7,433 bases of DNA from Solirubrobacterales bacterium (GCA_013813955.1 JACCQW010000268.1:1-7433); one strand, 5' to 3'. Shown: positions 1 through 6,415, numbered from the stretch's first letter. The notes: generated from the sequence alone by a model not told the origin. Made by a program: numbers and translations.

Positions 1-830
1 GTGTCGGGGTCGCCGCCCAGCAGACCCCGCACGAGGAAATCGCCGTGCAGGTAGTCGGGGCGGCCGCTCTCGATCACGACGCCCAGCAGCAGCCCCTGCG
101 TGAGGATCTCGCGATCATCGTCGCCGAGCTCCTCGATGACGGTGCGCAGCGCCTCCAGCGCCGGGCGCCCAGCCAGCTCGTGGATGACGCGGCCCTCGCA
201 GGCGGTGATCGTCAGCTCCGGCCCGATCGGGGTGGCGCCCTGCGAGACGCACGGCAGCAGCTCGACCCCGTCGAAGCGCACGCCGACGGCGCCGCCCGCG
301 ACGACCTGTTCGCCGAGGAACAGCGCCGCGTCCCCGTCCAGGGTCCGCGCGCTGGAGACGCCGCCGAGCACGGGGACACCGGGCGCCCGCTCGTGCAGCT
401 CGGTCAGGACGCCGTCGGTCGGGAAGGAGTAGGGGTCGGGCAGCAGGATCGCGCCGCCGGCGCCGTCGAGCTCGGGCATGCCGCTGACCGCCACGCCCCC
501 GTCGACGTCGTGCACCTCGGCGTGGAACGTCGAGACCGCTCCGTCGTCGAAGGAGCCCGCCCAGACCGCGATCGCGGTGCCGTCCTCGATCTCACGCCCG
601 GCGCCCACCACGCCCCCGGCGCCGCAGCCGACGAGCACGTCGGGGGCCAGGCCCTCGTGCACGCCCTCCAGGGTGGCCTCGGGCGCCGCGAGGTGCGCGC
701 CGGAGGCGAAGACCACGGCGAGGTCCACGCTCGCGCCCGCAAGCGCGGCGCCGACCTGCCCGGCCGCGGCGAGCGCGGCCGAGCGCGGATCGGAGGCGGT
801 GGACAGCCCGCACGAGATTCGTACGCTCAC
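1..830 (-). CDS. FIST-domain sensory protein, 3' end cut off by the window
   Basis: Reading the minus strand from a GTG at 830 gives an open frame of 276 codons that continues past the left edge. Residues about 8-185 look like a FIST_N domain: an early LSTASDP segment, a strand of the LAVVFASGAH type, then VLVGCGAGGVVG and, further on, PVLGGVSSART. Residues about 190-276 look like the start of FIST_C (GPELTITACEGRVIHELAGR, later REILTQGLLLGVVIE). FIST proteins are usually about 370-400 aa, so roughly 100 residues are missing. The family is proposed to bind small ligands, possibly amino acids, and is often linked to signal transduction; no ligand can be read from this sequence. No membrane segment or signal peptide is visible, so it is probably cytosolic. 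The GTG was chosen because a TAnnnT hexamer lies 7 nt upstream and the protein begins directly with the domain. An ATG a little further upstream is out of frame. It is transcribed divergently from miaA. Confidence 0.82.
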   Translation of the reverse strand, partial: MSVRISCGLSTASDPRSAALAAAGQVGAALAGASVDLAVVFASGAHLAAPEATLEGVHEGLAPDVLVGCGAGGVVGAGREIEDGTAIAVWAGSFDDGAVSTFHAEVHDVDGGVAVSGMPELDGAGGAILLPDPYSFPTDGVLTELHERAPGVPVLGGVSSARTLDGDAALFLGEQVVAGGAVGVRFDGVELLPCVSQGATPIGPELTITACEGRVIHELAGRPALEALRTVIEELGDDDREILTQGLLLGVVIESGRPDYLHGDFLVRGLLGGDPD

Positions 831-837
831 GTCGCCG

Positions 838-843
838 ACGATA
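838..843 (-). promoter_or_regulatory. Candidate -10 element for the FIST gene
   Basis: The minus strand reads TATCGT here, which fits the actinobacterial TAnnnT -10 pattern. It ends 7 nt before the GTG start at 830, so transcription would begin at or next to the start codon and give a leaderless mRNA. No Shine-Dalgarno sequence is visible before this start. No convincing -35 was found, and the inference rests on position and hexamer only. Confidence 0.4.
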
Positions 844-856
844 CCCGGCGGGCATC

Positions 857-862
857 GATACT
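857..862 (+). promoter_or_regulatory. Candidate -10 element for miaA
   Basis: GATACT is followed by exactly 6 nt (GGACGG) and then the GTG start of miaA. It matches TAnnnT at the key A2 and T6 positions but not at T1. The same 6-nt spacing occurs before hflX, which supports a real element and a leaderless transcript. It lies in the same 38-bp divergent gap as the FIST promoter, so the two promoters must overlap or share protein contacts. Confidence 0.45.
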
Positions 863-868
863 GGACGG

Positions 869-1771
869 GTGCCCACCCGGGTCCTCGCCCTGTTCGGCCC
901 CACCGGCGCCGGCAAGACCGACGTGGCGGTCGCGCTCTCCGACCGCCTGCGCGCCCGCGGCGAGCACCCGGTGGCGGTCTCCGCCGACGCTCTGCAGGTC
1001 TATGCCGGCCTGGAGACGCTCACGGGGGTCCCCGATCGCGCGCACCGGGCGCGCCTGGAGCACCGCCTGGTCTCCTTCCTGCCCGTCGACGCGCGCTTCT
1101 CGGTCGCCGAGTACGCCGAGCTGGCGCACGCGCAGATCGACGGGCTGCTCGCGGAGGGCGCGACCCCGATCGTGGTCGGGGGCACCGGGCTGTACCTGCG
1201 CGCCGCGCTGGCCGAGTTGCAGCTGCGCCCGCCGCCGCCCGAGGGCGTGCGCGAGCGCTGGGAGGCCGAGCTGCTCGAGCGCGGTCCGGAGGCGCTGCAC
1301 GCCCACCTCGCCCGCGAGGCCCCATGGGCCGCCGAGGGCATCGACCCGCGCGATCGCCACCGGATCGTCCGCTCGCTCGAGCTGCTCGACCAGGGCGCGC
1401 TCGAGCGCCCGGATGGTCCGAACCGCCTGTGGACCCGCGACACCCGCCACCCGACGGCGCTGATCGGCCTGGTGCGCGGGCGCGAGGAGCTCTACGCCCG
1501 CATCGACGCCCGCGTCGATGCGATGATCGCCGCCGGCGCCGTCGAGGAGGTGCGCCGCGCGCATGCCGCCGGGGCCTCGCGGACCGCCCGCGCCGCGCTG
1601 GGTTTCGACGAGCTGCTCAGCGGCGACGCCGACGCCATGAAGCGCCGCACGCGCAACTACGCCCGCCGCCAGCTGACCTGGATGCGCAAGCTCGCCGGGG
1701 TGCGCGTGCTCGACATCTCCTCCCGCACGCCGGAGGATGTGGCGGCCGTCATAGACTCCGCGCCCGCATGA
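869..1771 (+). CDS. miaA: tRNA dimethylallyltransferase MiaA
   Basis: This 300-aa protein has the usual MiaA length. MiaA transfers a dimethylallyl group from DMAPP to N6 of adenosine 37 in tRNAs reading codons that begin with U; MiaB-type enzymes can then methylthiolate the product. Visible motifs are the P-loop GPTGAGKTD (residues 10-18), SADALQVY with the expected catalytic Asp at D40, GGTGLYL (104-110), RIDARVDAMI (211-220), GFDELLSG (245-252, usually GYxE) and TRNYARRQLTW (261-271), which matches the tRNA-binding TRxYAKRQxTW element. The stretch usually written IGTAKP reads TLTGVPD (50-56), a mild deviation. The GTG at 869 places the P-loop at the normal distance from the N-terminus and lies 6 nt after a -10-like hexamer, with no Shine-Dalgarno. 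The stop overlaps the dapF start as ATGA, which suggests translational coupling. The neighbourhood miaA-dapF-hflX is typical of Actinobacteria. Confidence 0.95.
   Translation: MPTRVLALFGPTGAGKTDVAVALSDRLRARGEHPVAVSADALQVYAGLETLTGVPDRAHRARLEHRLVSFLPVDARFSVAEYAELAHAQIDGLLAEGATPIVVGGTGLYLRAALAELQLRPPPPEGVRERWEAELLERGPEALHAHLAREAPWAAEGIDPRDRHRIVRSLELLDQGALERPDGPNRLWTRDTRHPTALIGLVRGREELYARIDARVDAMIAAGAVEEVRRAHAAGASRTARAALGFDELLSGDADAMKRRTRNYARRQLTWMRKLAGVRVLDISSRTPEDVAAVIDSAPA
1752..1757 (+). promoter_or_regulatory. Possible internal -10 element before dapF
   Basis: TAGACT lies inside the last codons of miaA, 10 nt before the dapF ATG. It is the same hexamer found before hflX. Transcription from it would start about 4 nt before the ATG. 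dapF has no visible Shine-Dalgarno, which is compatible with a near-leaderless transcript. The hexamer arises in part from an ATA isoleucine codon, uncommon in such GC-rich DNA, but chance remains quite possible. Confidence 0.25.
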
Positions 1772-2625
1772 GCGCGGTCGCCTTCGAGAAGTGGCAGGCC
1801 CTGGGCAACGACTACCTGATCGTCGAGGCCCGCAACCTGCCCTTCGAACTCACGCCGCAGCGCATCAGGCGCATGTGCGACCCCCATCTCGGGATCGGCG
1901 CCGACGGGATCCTGCTGCTCAGCGACCCCGACGCGGGCGGCTTCGTCGCGCGGCTGCGCATCTTCAACCCGGACGGGTCGGAGGCCGAGCTGTCGGGCAA
2001 CGGCGCGCGCGAGGCGATCCTCTACCTGCGCCGCTCGGGCTGGACGGACGCCGACCGCTTCTCCATCCAGACCGCCGCGGGCGAGATCCGCCCGACCATC
2101 ACCGGCCCGACCACGTGCACGGTCGACATGGGCCGCGCCAAGCTCGCCTCAGGGAACTTCCCCTCCGGCGGCCCCGACGGGCAGGGCACGCTGAGCGCCG
2201 GCGGGCGCGACTGGCGCTTTCAGCACGTGTCGGTCGGCAACCCGCAGTGCGCGATCCACCACCCCGACCGCGACGACCTCGAGCGCCTGGTGCTCTCGGA
2301 GATCGGCCCGGTCATCGAGCATCACGAGCTGTTCCCGCTGCGCACGAACGTTTCCTGGTTCGCCGAGATCGAACCCGGCGTCCTGCGCGCGCGGATCTTC
2401 GAGCGCGGCGCGGGGGAGACGATGTCCTCGGGCACCGGGGCCAGCGGCGCCGCCGTCGCCTATGTCCTGCGCGGCGGCGACTCGCCGGTGACCGTGCGCC
2501 TGGACGGCGGTGAGCTCGTCGTCGAGGTCGACGAGGACCTGCACCTGAACCTGACCGGCTGGGCGGTCCCCGTGTACCGGGGCGAGCTGGCCGGCGACTT
2601 CCGCGAGGAGCTGGAGAGCACGTGA
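1768..2625 (+). CDS. dapF: Diaminopimelate epimerase DapF with Ser at both catalytic Cys positions
   Basis: This 285-aa protein has normal DapF length. DapF interconverts LL- and meso-diaminopimelate, the step before lysine and, in many bacteria, peptidoglycan. Family landmarks are clear: KWQALGNDY (8-16), CDPHLGIGADGIL (37-49), NPDGSEAEL (67-75), GNGAR (77-81), HVSVGNP (153-159), RTNVSWF (192-198), ERGAGET (212-218) and GTGA (222-225). Characterised enzymes use two cysteines as acid/base, in E-x-CGNG and ACGxGA contexts. Here both are serine: S76 (codon TCG) and S221 (codon TCG). Two further commonly conserved cysteines are also absent (GAR-E81+1 context and GAS at 226), and the usual GNPH reads GNPQ. 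Cysteines that remain are C37, C117 and C161. The ATG overlaps the miaA stop, and the TGA overlaps the dapL start. The frame is intact and the remaining motifs look selected, so this is not an obvious pseudogene. Whether it epimerises DAP is uncertain. Confidence 0.9.
   Translation: MSAVAFEKWQALGNDYLIVEARNLPFELTPQRIRRMCDPHLGIGADGILLLSDPDAGGFVARLRIFNPDGSEAELSGNGAREAILYLRRSGWTDADRFSIQTAAGEIRPTITGPTTCTVDMGRAKLASGNFPSGGPDGQGTLSAGGRDWRFQHVSVGNPQCAIHHPDRDDLERLVLSEIGPVIEHHELFPLRTNVSWFAEIEPGVLRARIFERGAGETMSSGTGASGAAVAYVLRGGDSPVTVRLDGGELVVEVDEDLHLNLTGWAVPVYRGELAGDFREELEST
2613..2616 (+). promoter_or_regulatory. Ribosome binding site for dapL
   Basis: GGAG inside the end of dapF lies 5 nt before the GTG at 2622. 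It supports this start over later ones. It is one of only two clear Shine-Dalgarno matches in the window, the other being before the phosphoribulokinase gene. Confidence 0.5.
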
Positions 2626-3788
2626 AGCCATCGAGCCGCCTGGACCGCATCCCGCCCTACCTGTTCGCCGAGCTCGAGCGCAAGGTCGCGGCGAAGCGCG
2701 CGGCGGGCGTGGACGTCATATCGCTGGGCATCGGCGACCCTGATCGCCCGACGCCGGCGATCGTCGTGGACGCCATGCAGGAGGCCGTCACCGAGCCCGA
2801 GACCCACCGCTACCCCTCCAACCGCGGCCGCGCGGACTTCCGCGAGGCGGTGGCGGACTTCTACGCGCGGCGCTTCGACGTGCAGATCGATCCGGACACC
2901 GAGGTCCTGCCGGCGATCGGCGCCAAGGAGTGCATCTTCAACCTCAACCTCGCCTTTCTGGATCCCGGTGACGCCGCGCTGGCCGCCGATCCCGGCTACC
3001 CGGTCTACACCGCCGGGCCGATCATGGCCGCCGGCGACCCGGTCCTCATGCCGCTGCTGCCCGAGCGCGGCTTCACCCCGGACCTGGGCGCGATCTCCGA
3101 CGCGGACCGGGCGCGCTCCAAGCTCATGTTCTTCAACTACCCCAACAACCCGACGGGCGCTGTCGTGCGCGACGGCTTCTTCACCGAGGTCGTCGAGTTC
3201 GCGCGCTCGACGGGGGTGCTGGCCGTCCATGACAACGCCTACTCCGAGACGACCTACGACGGCTACCGCGCCCCGTCGTTTCTGGCCACCCGCGGTGCCA
3301 AGGAGGTCGGCGTAGAGGTCTTCTCGTGGTCGAAGGGCTACAACATGACCGGCTGGCGCTGCGCGGCGATCGTCGGCAACGCCGCGGCCATCGACATCTA
3401 CTGGCGCCTGAAGACGAACATCGACTCCGGCCTCTTCGAGGCCGTCCAGCTCGCCGGGATCGCCGCCCTGAGCCCGGACACCGACGGCGACAAGCGGGAG
3501 ATGAACGCGCTGTACACCCGCCGTCGCGATCTGGTCGTCGGCGCGCTGCGCAAGATCGGCGTCGAGGTCAGGCCGCCGAAGGGGACGATCTACGTCTGGG
3601 CGCCGGTCCCCGCGCGCTTCGCGAGCGCCGCGGAGTACTGCGAGCACGTGCTCGAGGAGGCCGCGGTCGTGATCTCGCCCGGGGCGGCCTACGGCCCCAA
3701 CGGCGAGGGGTTCTTCCGCATCTCGCTCACCACACCGGACGACCGGCTGGTGGAGGCCGTCGAGCGCCTCGGCCGGCTCGCGAACTGA
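2622..3788 (+). CDS. dapL: LL-diaminopimelate aminotransferase (DapL-type, PLP fold type I)
   Basis: This 388-aa protein has the length of DapL. DapL converts L-tetrahydrodipicolinate and glutamate to LL-diaminopimelate and 2-oxoglutarate in one step, replacing the succinylase or acetylase branches. The N-terminal pattern is characteristic of the DapL clade: RIPPYLFAELE (9-19), DVISLGIGDPD (31-41), HRYPSNRG (62-69). Fold type I aminotransferase residues follow: DPGYPVY (123-129), NYPNNPTGA (172-180), D204-N205-A206-Y207, the PLP-binding lysine K238 in SWSKGYNMTGWR (235-246), and the carboxylate-binding arginine R366 in FFRISL. The GTG start overlaps the dapF stop as GTGA and has a GGAG Shine-Dalgarno. 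Being beside dapF, whose substrate would be its product, strongly supports the DAP role. A less specific class I/II aminotransferase cannot be excluded from sequence alone. Confidence 0.88.
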   Translation: MKPSSRLDRIPPYLFAELERKVAAKRAAGVDVISLGIGDPDRPTPAIVVDAMQEAVTEPETHRYPSNRGRADFREAVADFYARRFDVQIDPDTEVLPAIGAKECIFNLNLAFLDPGDAALAADPGYPVYTAGPIMAAGDPVLMPLLPERGFTPDLGAISDADRARSKLMFFNYPNNPTGAVVRDGFFTEVVEFARSTGVLAVHDNAYSETTYDGYRAPSFLATRGAKEVGVEVFSWSKGYNMTGWRCAAIVGNAAAIDIYWRLKTNIDSGLFEAVQLAGIAALSPDTDGDKREMNALYTRRRDLVVGALRKIGVEVRPPKGTIYVWAPVPARFASAAEYCEHVLEEAAVVISPGAAYGPNGEGFFRISLTTPDDRLVEAVERLGRLAN

Positions 3789-3792
3789 CCCC

Positions 3793-4581
3793 GTGCGCTA
3801 TTGCGGCATCGACGTCTCGGCCACCGCCTCCAACCAGCAGCTGTGCACGCTGCACGAGCGCCGCGGGACCGACGGCGTCGAGCTGGTCTCGACGTTCTAC
3901 GCGCCGGGCGACGTCGAGGCCGTCGCGCGCACGGTCCTGGGCTTCGGCGGCGAGGCGGTGGCGGCGGTCGACGCTCCGTCGGGCCACCGCCTGGACCTGC
4001 TGCAGCCCGGCGCCGAGCTGCGCGCGCAGCTAGGCCTGCCCGAGGGGCGCTTCGAGCGCCACCGCGTCTGCGACGCGCTGCTCTTCCGCCGCAGGCTGCC
4101 CCTGTACCCGGTGCCGAGCGCCAGCCAGGCGCTCGCCGCATGGCAGCGCTGGATCGGCGTCGGCTTCGAGCTGTTCGCCGCGCTCGCTCCGCTGGGGCTG
4201 TTCCGCCCCGAGGACGGGGCGGTGCAGGGCGGGGTGGGGGAGGGCGCGCTGCGATTGGGCCGGCTGTGCGAGACCTACCCGGACGCCGTGTTCTGCTCGC
4301 TGCTCGGTCATCGCCCGCCGCCCAAGCGCACACCATGGGGCCTGCAGCAGCGCATCGCCGCGCTGAAGCTGCGCGGGATCGTGGACGCCGACGGGGGATT
4401 GTGGCACCGCACGCTCGACGAGCTCGACGCGTGCGCCGCCGCGTTCGCGGCGTACGCGTTGGCGGCAGGCGGGGGCTCGTGGGTGGGCGATCCGCGGGAG
4501 GGGGTCATCGTGCTGCCGGTGCCCGAGCTGCTGGACCGCTACGAGCCGCTGCCTCCGCCGGCGCGGGCCGCGCTGGCCTGA
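3793..4581 (+). CDS. DUF429 family protein, predicted RNase H-like fold
   Basis: This 262-aa protein resembles DUF429, a family predicted to adopt an RNase H-like fold and sometimes called a predicted nuclease; its reaction is not established. Landmarks are the first-strand aspartate in GIDVSA (D7), AVDAPSG with D60, the basic segment RHRVCDALLFRRRLPLYPVP (about 89-108), ETYPDAVF with E160, and LDELDACAAAFAAYA with D209 and D212. D7, D60, E160 and D212 are candidate metal-binding acids, as expected for an RNase H-like site; that assignment is inferred. GVIVLPVPELL (237-247) ends the domain, as is usual. The GTG starts 4 nt after the dapL stop with no Shine-Dalgarno, so it is probably co-transcribed and translated by reinitiation. 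Two cysteines (C93, C214) lie near the acidic positions. No membrane segment is seen. The neighbours offer no clear functional link. Confidence 0.75.
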   Translation: MRYCGIDVSATASNQQLCTLHERRGTDGVELVSTFYAPGDVEAVARTVLGFGGEAVAAVDAPSGHRLDLLQPGAELRAQLGLPEGRFERHRVCDALLFRRRLPLYPVPSASQALAAWQRWIGVGFELFAALAPLGLFRPEDGAVQGGVGEGALRLGRLCETYPDAVFCSLLGHRPPPKRTPWGLQQRIAALKLRGIVDADGGLWHRTLDELDACAAAFAAYALAAGGGSWVGDPREGVIVLPVPELLDRYEPLPPPARAALA

Positions 4582-4584
4582 GCA

Positions 4585-4639
4585 CCGCGTCAGCAGGCGG
4601 GTCGGGCGACGTCCGCGGCCGGCAGCGCCTGACCGCGTT
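4585..4639. other. Imperfect inverted repeat in the DUF429-hflX gap
   Basis: CGCGTCAGCAGGCG near 4586-4599 is nearly the reverse complement of CGCCTGACCGCG (about 4627-4638), with small bulges and a loop of about 27 nt that is itself GC-rich. It could act as a weak terminator for the upstream run or as an operator in front of hflX. There is no T-tract, so it is not a standard intrinsic terminator. Confidence 0.25.
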
Positions 4640-4640
4640 C

Positions 4641-4646
4641 TAGACT
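4641..4646 (+). promoter_or_regulatory. -10 element for hflX, leaderless start
   Basis: TAGACT fits the TAnnnT -10 pattern well. It is followed by 6 nt (GGGTCC) and then the GTG start of hflX, so the transcription start should fall on or next to the start codon. No Shine-Dalgarno is visible. No convincing -35 hexamer lies 16-18 nt upstream. This is the strongest promoter candidate in the window and defines hflX-dut as a separate transcription unit. Confidence 0.55.
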
Positions 4647-4652
4647 GGGTCC

Positions 4653-5987
4653 GTGCAACGGACCCGTGACGGCCGCGCAGTGCAGTCCCGCGCCGGCGGC
4701 GAGGCCAGGCCCGGGCGCGCCCGGCAGCGTGCCTTCTGCGTCGCCGCGCTGGAGTCCGGCGACGACCTGGGCGAGCTGGTCGAGCTGCTGCGCACCGCCG
4801 GCGTCGCGGTCGTCGGGCAGGCCGTCCAGCACCGCGAGCGCCCGCACCCCAACAGCTACCTCGGCCCCGGCAAGATCGAGGAGGTCAAGGTCGCCGCCAG
4901 AGCGGCCGACGCCAACGTGGTCGCCTGCGACGACGAGCTCTCGCCGCGCCAGGAGCGCAACCTGGAGGCCGCGCTGGACATGCCCGTCGTCGACCGCACG
5001 ACGGTCATCCTCGACATCTTCGCCGGGCACGCCAACAGCGCGGAGGGCAAGCTGCAGGTCGAGCTCGCCCAGCTGGAGTACAACCTCGCGCGCATGCGCG
5101 GGCTGTGGACGCACCTCGAGCGCCTGGGGGCCGGTGCGGCCCAGCCCGGCATCGGCACTCGCGGCCCCGGCGAGACGCAGATCGAGACCGACCGGCGCCT
5201 GGCGCGAGACCGCATCACCGCCCTGCGCCGGCGCCTGGCCGGGGTCAAGTCATCACGCGCCACGATGCGCGCCGAGCGCGAGCGCACGCACCTGCCCAGG
5301 ATCGCCCTGGCCGGGTACACCAACGCCGGCAAGTCGACGCTGCTCAACCGGCTCACGGGCGCCGACGTGGGCGTTCGCGACCGGCTCTTTCACACGCTGG
5401 ACCCAAGCACGCGCACGGCGCGCCTGAACGGTCGCCCCTACCTCATGACCGACACCGTGGGCTTCATCCGCAAGCTGCCCCATCAGCTCGTCGACGCGTT
5501 CGCCGCGACACTGGAGGAGACGCTGCAGGCCGACCTCGTCCTGCACGTCGTCGACGCGTCGGTAGCAGAGGCGGAGATGACCGAGATGCTCAGCGCCGTC
5601 GACACGGTCCTCGAGGGCATCGGGGCCGGCGACCGGCCGCGGCTGCTCGTCCTCAACAAGGCTGACGCCGTGGACGACGAGCGCCGTCTCGGGCTGGATT
5701 TCGCCCATGCCGACGGCATCCTGGTCTCGGCCGTCACCGGTGACGGGATCGAGGCGCTGGGCGTGCGCATCGAGCAGGAGTTCCGACGCACCCTGCGGTC
5801 GGTCGAACTGCTGCTGCCCTACCGGGAGGGCGCCAGCCTGGCCGAGCTGCACGAGGCCGCCGGGGACCTCGAGCGCACCGACACCCCCGAGGGCGTGCGG
5901 GTGCGCGCCCGACTGCCCGCCACCCTCGCCGAGCGTTACGCGCGCTTCGCGGTGCCCAATGGCGCGACTCCGGTCGGCCGGGCGTGA
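4653..5987 (+). CDS. hflX: GTPase HflX
   Basis: This 444-aa protein has the typical HflX length. HflX is a GTPase that binds the 50S subunit and splits stalled or hibernating ribosomes, notably under heat or antibiotic stress. The N-terminal nucleotide-binding-like domain covers about residues 25-130 (PNSYLGPGKIEEV at 66-78, DRTTVILDIFAGHA at 114-127). A coiled linker follows with GTRGPGETQIETDRR (168-182). The G domain begins near 215: G1 GYTNAGKST (221-229), G2 around FHTLDPSTR (246-254), G3 DTVGF (267-271), G4 NKAD (335-338) and G5 SAVTG (359-363). A C-terminal domain runs to the end. The GTG at 4653 was chosen because of the -10 hexamer 6 nt upstream; a second in-frame GTG at codon 10 is also possible, as the first 25 residues are not conserved in character. 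The stop overlaps the dut start as GTGA. Confidence 0.95.
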   Translation: MQRTRDGRAVQSRAGGEARPGRARQRAFCVAALESGDDLGELVELLRTAGVAVVGQAVQHRERPHPNSYLGPGKIEEVKVAARAADANVVACDDELSPRQERNLEAALDMPVVDRTTVILDIFAGHANSAEGKLQVELAQLEYNLARMRGLWTHLERLGAGAAQPGIGTRGPGETQIETDRRLARDRITALRRRLAGVKSSRATMRAERERTHLPRIALAGYTNAGKSTLLNRLTGADVGVRDRLFHTLDPSTRTARLNGRPYLMTDTVGFIRKLPHQLVDAFAATLEETLQADLVLHVVDASVAEAEMTEMLSAVDTVLEGIGAGDRPRLLVLNKADAVDDERRLGLDFAHADGILVSAVTGDGIEALGVRIEQEFRRTLRSVELLLPYREGASLAELHEAAGDLERTDTPEGVRVRARLPATLAERYARFAVPNGATPVGRA

Positions 5988-6415
5988 GGCTCGCGGTCCG
6001 GCGGCTGGACCCCGCCGCCCGCCTGCCCGTGCGCGCCCATGACGACGACGCCGGCTATGACCTGCATGCGCTGGAGGCGCTCGAGCTGGCGCCCGGCGCG
6101 CGGGCGCTGGTGCGCACGGGCATCGCGATCGAGCTGCCGCTGCGCCACGCCGGCCTGGTGCTGGCGCGCTCGGGCCTGGCGGCACGCCACGGCATCGCGC
6201 TGGTCAACGCACCCGGGCTCATAGACGGCGGCTATCGCGGCGAGCTGAAGGTGCTCCTGCTGAACACCGATCGCCAGGCGCCGTTCTCCGTCGCGCCCGG
6301 GGACCGGATCGCGCAGCTCATGGTGGTGCCCGTCGCCGCCCCGGACGTCATCGAGGTCGGTGAGCTTGCCGCCGGCACGCGCGGCGAGGCCGGCTTCGGC
6401 TCCAGCGGCGGCTGA
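5984..6415 (+). CDS. dut: dUTP diphosphatase (trimeric dUTPase)
   Basis: This 143-aa protein has the length of homotrimeric dUTPases. It hydrolyses dUTP to dUMP and pyrophosphate, keeping uracil out of DNA and supplying dUMP for dTMP synthesis. All five family motifs are present in order: I AGYDLHA (23-29), II RSGLA (62-66), III APGLIDGGYRGE (76-87) with the catalytic aspartate D81 and uracil-stacking Y84, IV GDRIAQL (106-112), and V RGEAGFGSSG (133-142). In motif V the usual GGFGSTG reads AGFGSSG, a mild variant. The GTG start overlaps the hflX stop (GTGA) and has no Shine-Dalgarno, so translational coupling with hflX is likely. The TGA is directly followed by the stop codon of the opposing phosphoribulokinase gene. 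Confidence 0.95.
   Translation: MRLAVRRLDPAARLPVRAHDDDAGYDLHALEALELAPGARALVRTGIAIELPLRHAGLVLARSGLAARHGIALVNAPGLIDGGYRGELKVLLLNTDRQAPFSVAPGDRIAQLMVVPVAAPDVIEVGELAAGTRGEAGFGSSGG

Noticed and set aside
45..1463. Plus-strand open frame of 472 codons covering the FIST region and half of miaA
   Set aside because: Its translation is low-complexity Ala/Arg/Gly-rich without family motifs, while the minus-strand FIST frame and the miaA frame in the same DNA carry clear motifs. Long shadow frames are expected at this GC content.
478..1767. Upstream extension of the dapF frame, making a 715-codon open frame
   Set aside because: The part before 1768 is an Arg/Pro/Ala-rich shadow of miaA and the FIST gene. 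The dapF ATG at 1768 gives the normal N-terminus with the GNDY motif at residues 13-16.
1768..2625. dapF as a pseudogene because its catalytic cysteines are missing
   Set aside because: The frame is complete, its length is normal, all other motifs are kept, and both ends are tightly coupled to neighbours. A changed active site fits better than decay.
2460..3647. Minus-strand open frame of 395 codons opposite dapL
   Set aside because: It has no recognisable motif and is the antisense shadow of the aminotransferase, whose PLP-site residues are intact on the plus strand.
5253..6185. Minus-strand open frame of 310 codons opposite hflX and dut
   Set aside because: It is a Pro/Ala/Arg-rich shadow of the HflX GTPase domain and dUTPase, both complete on the plus strand.
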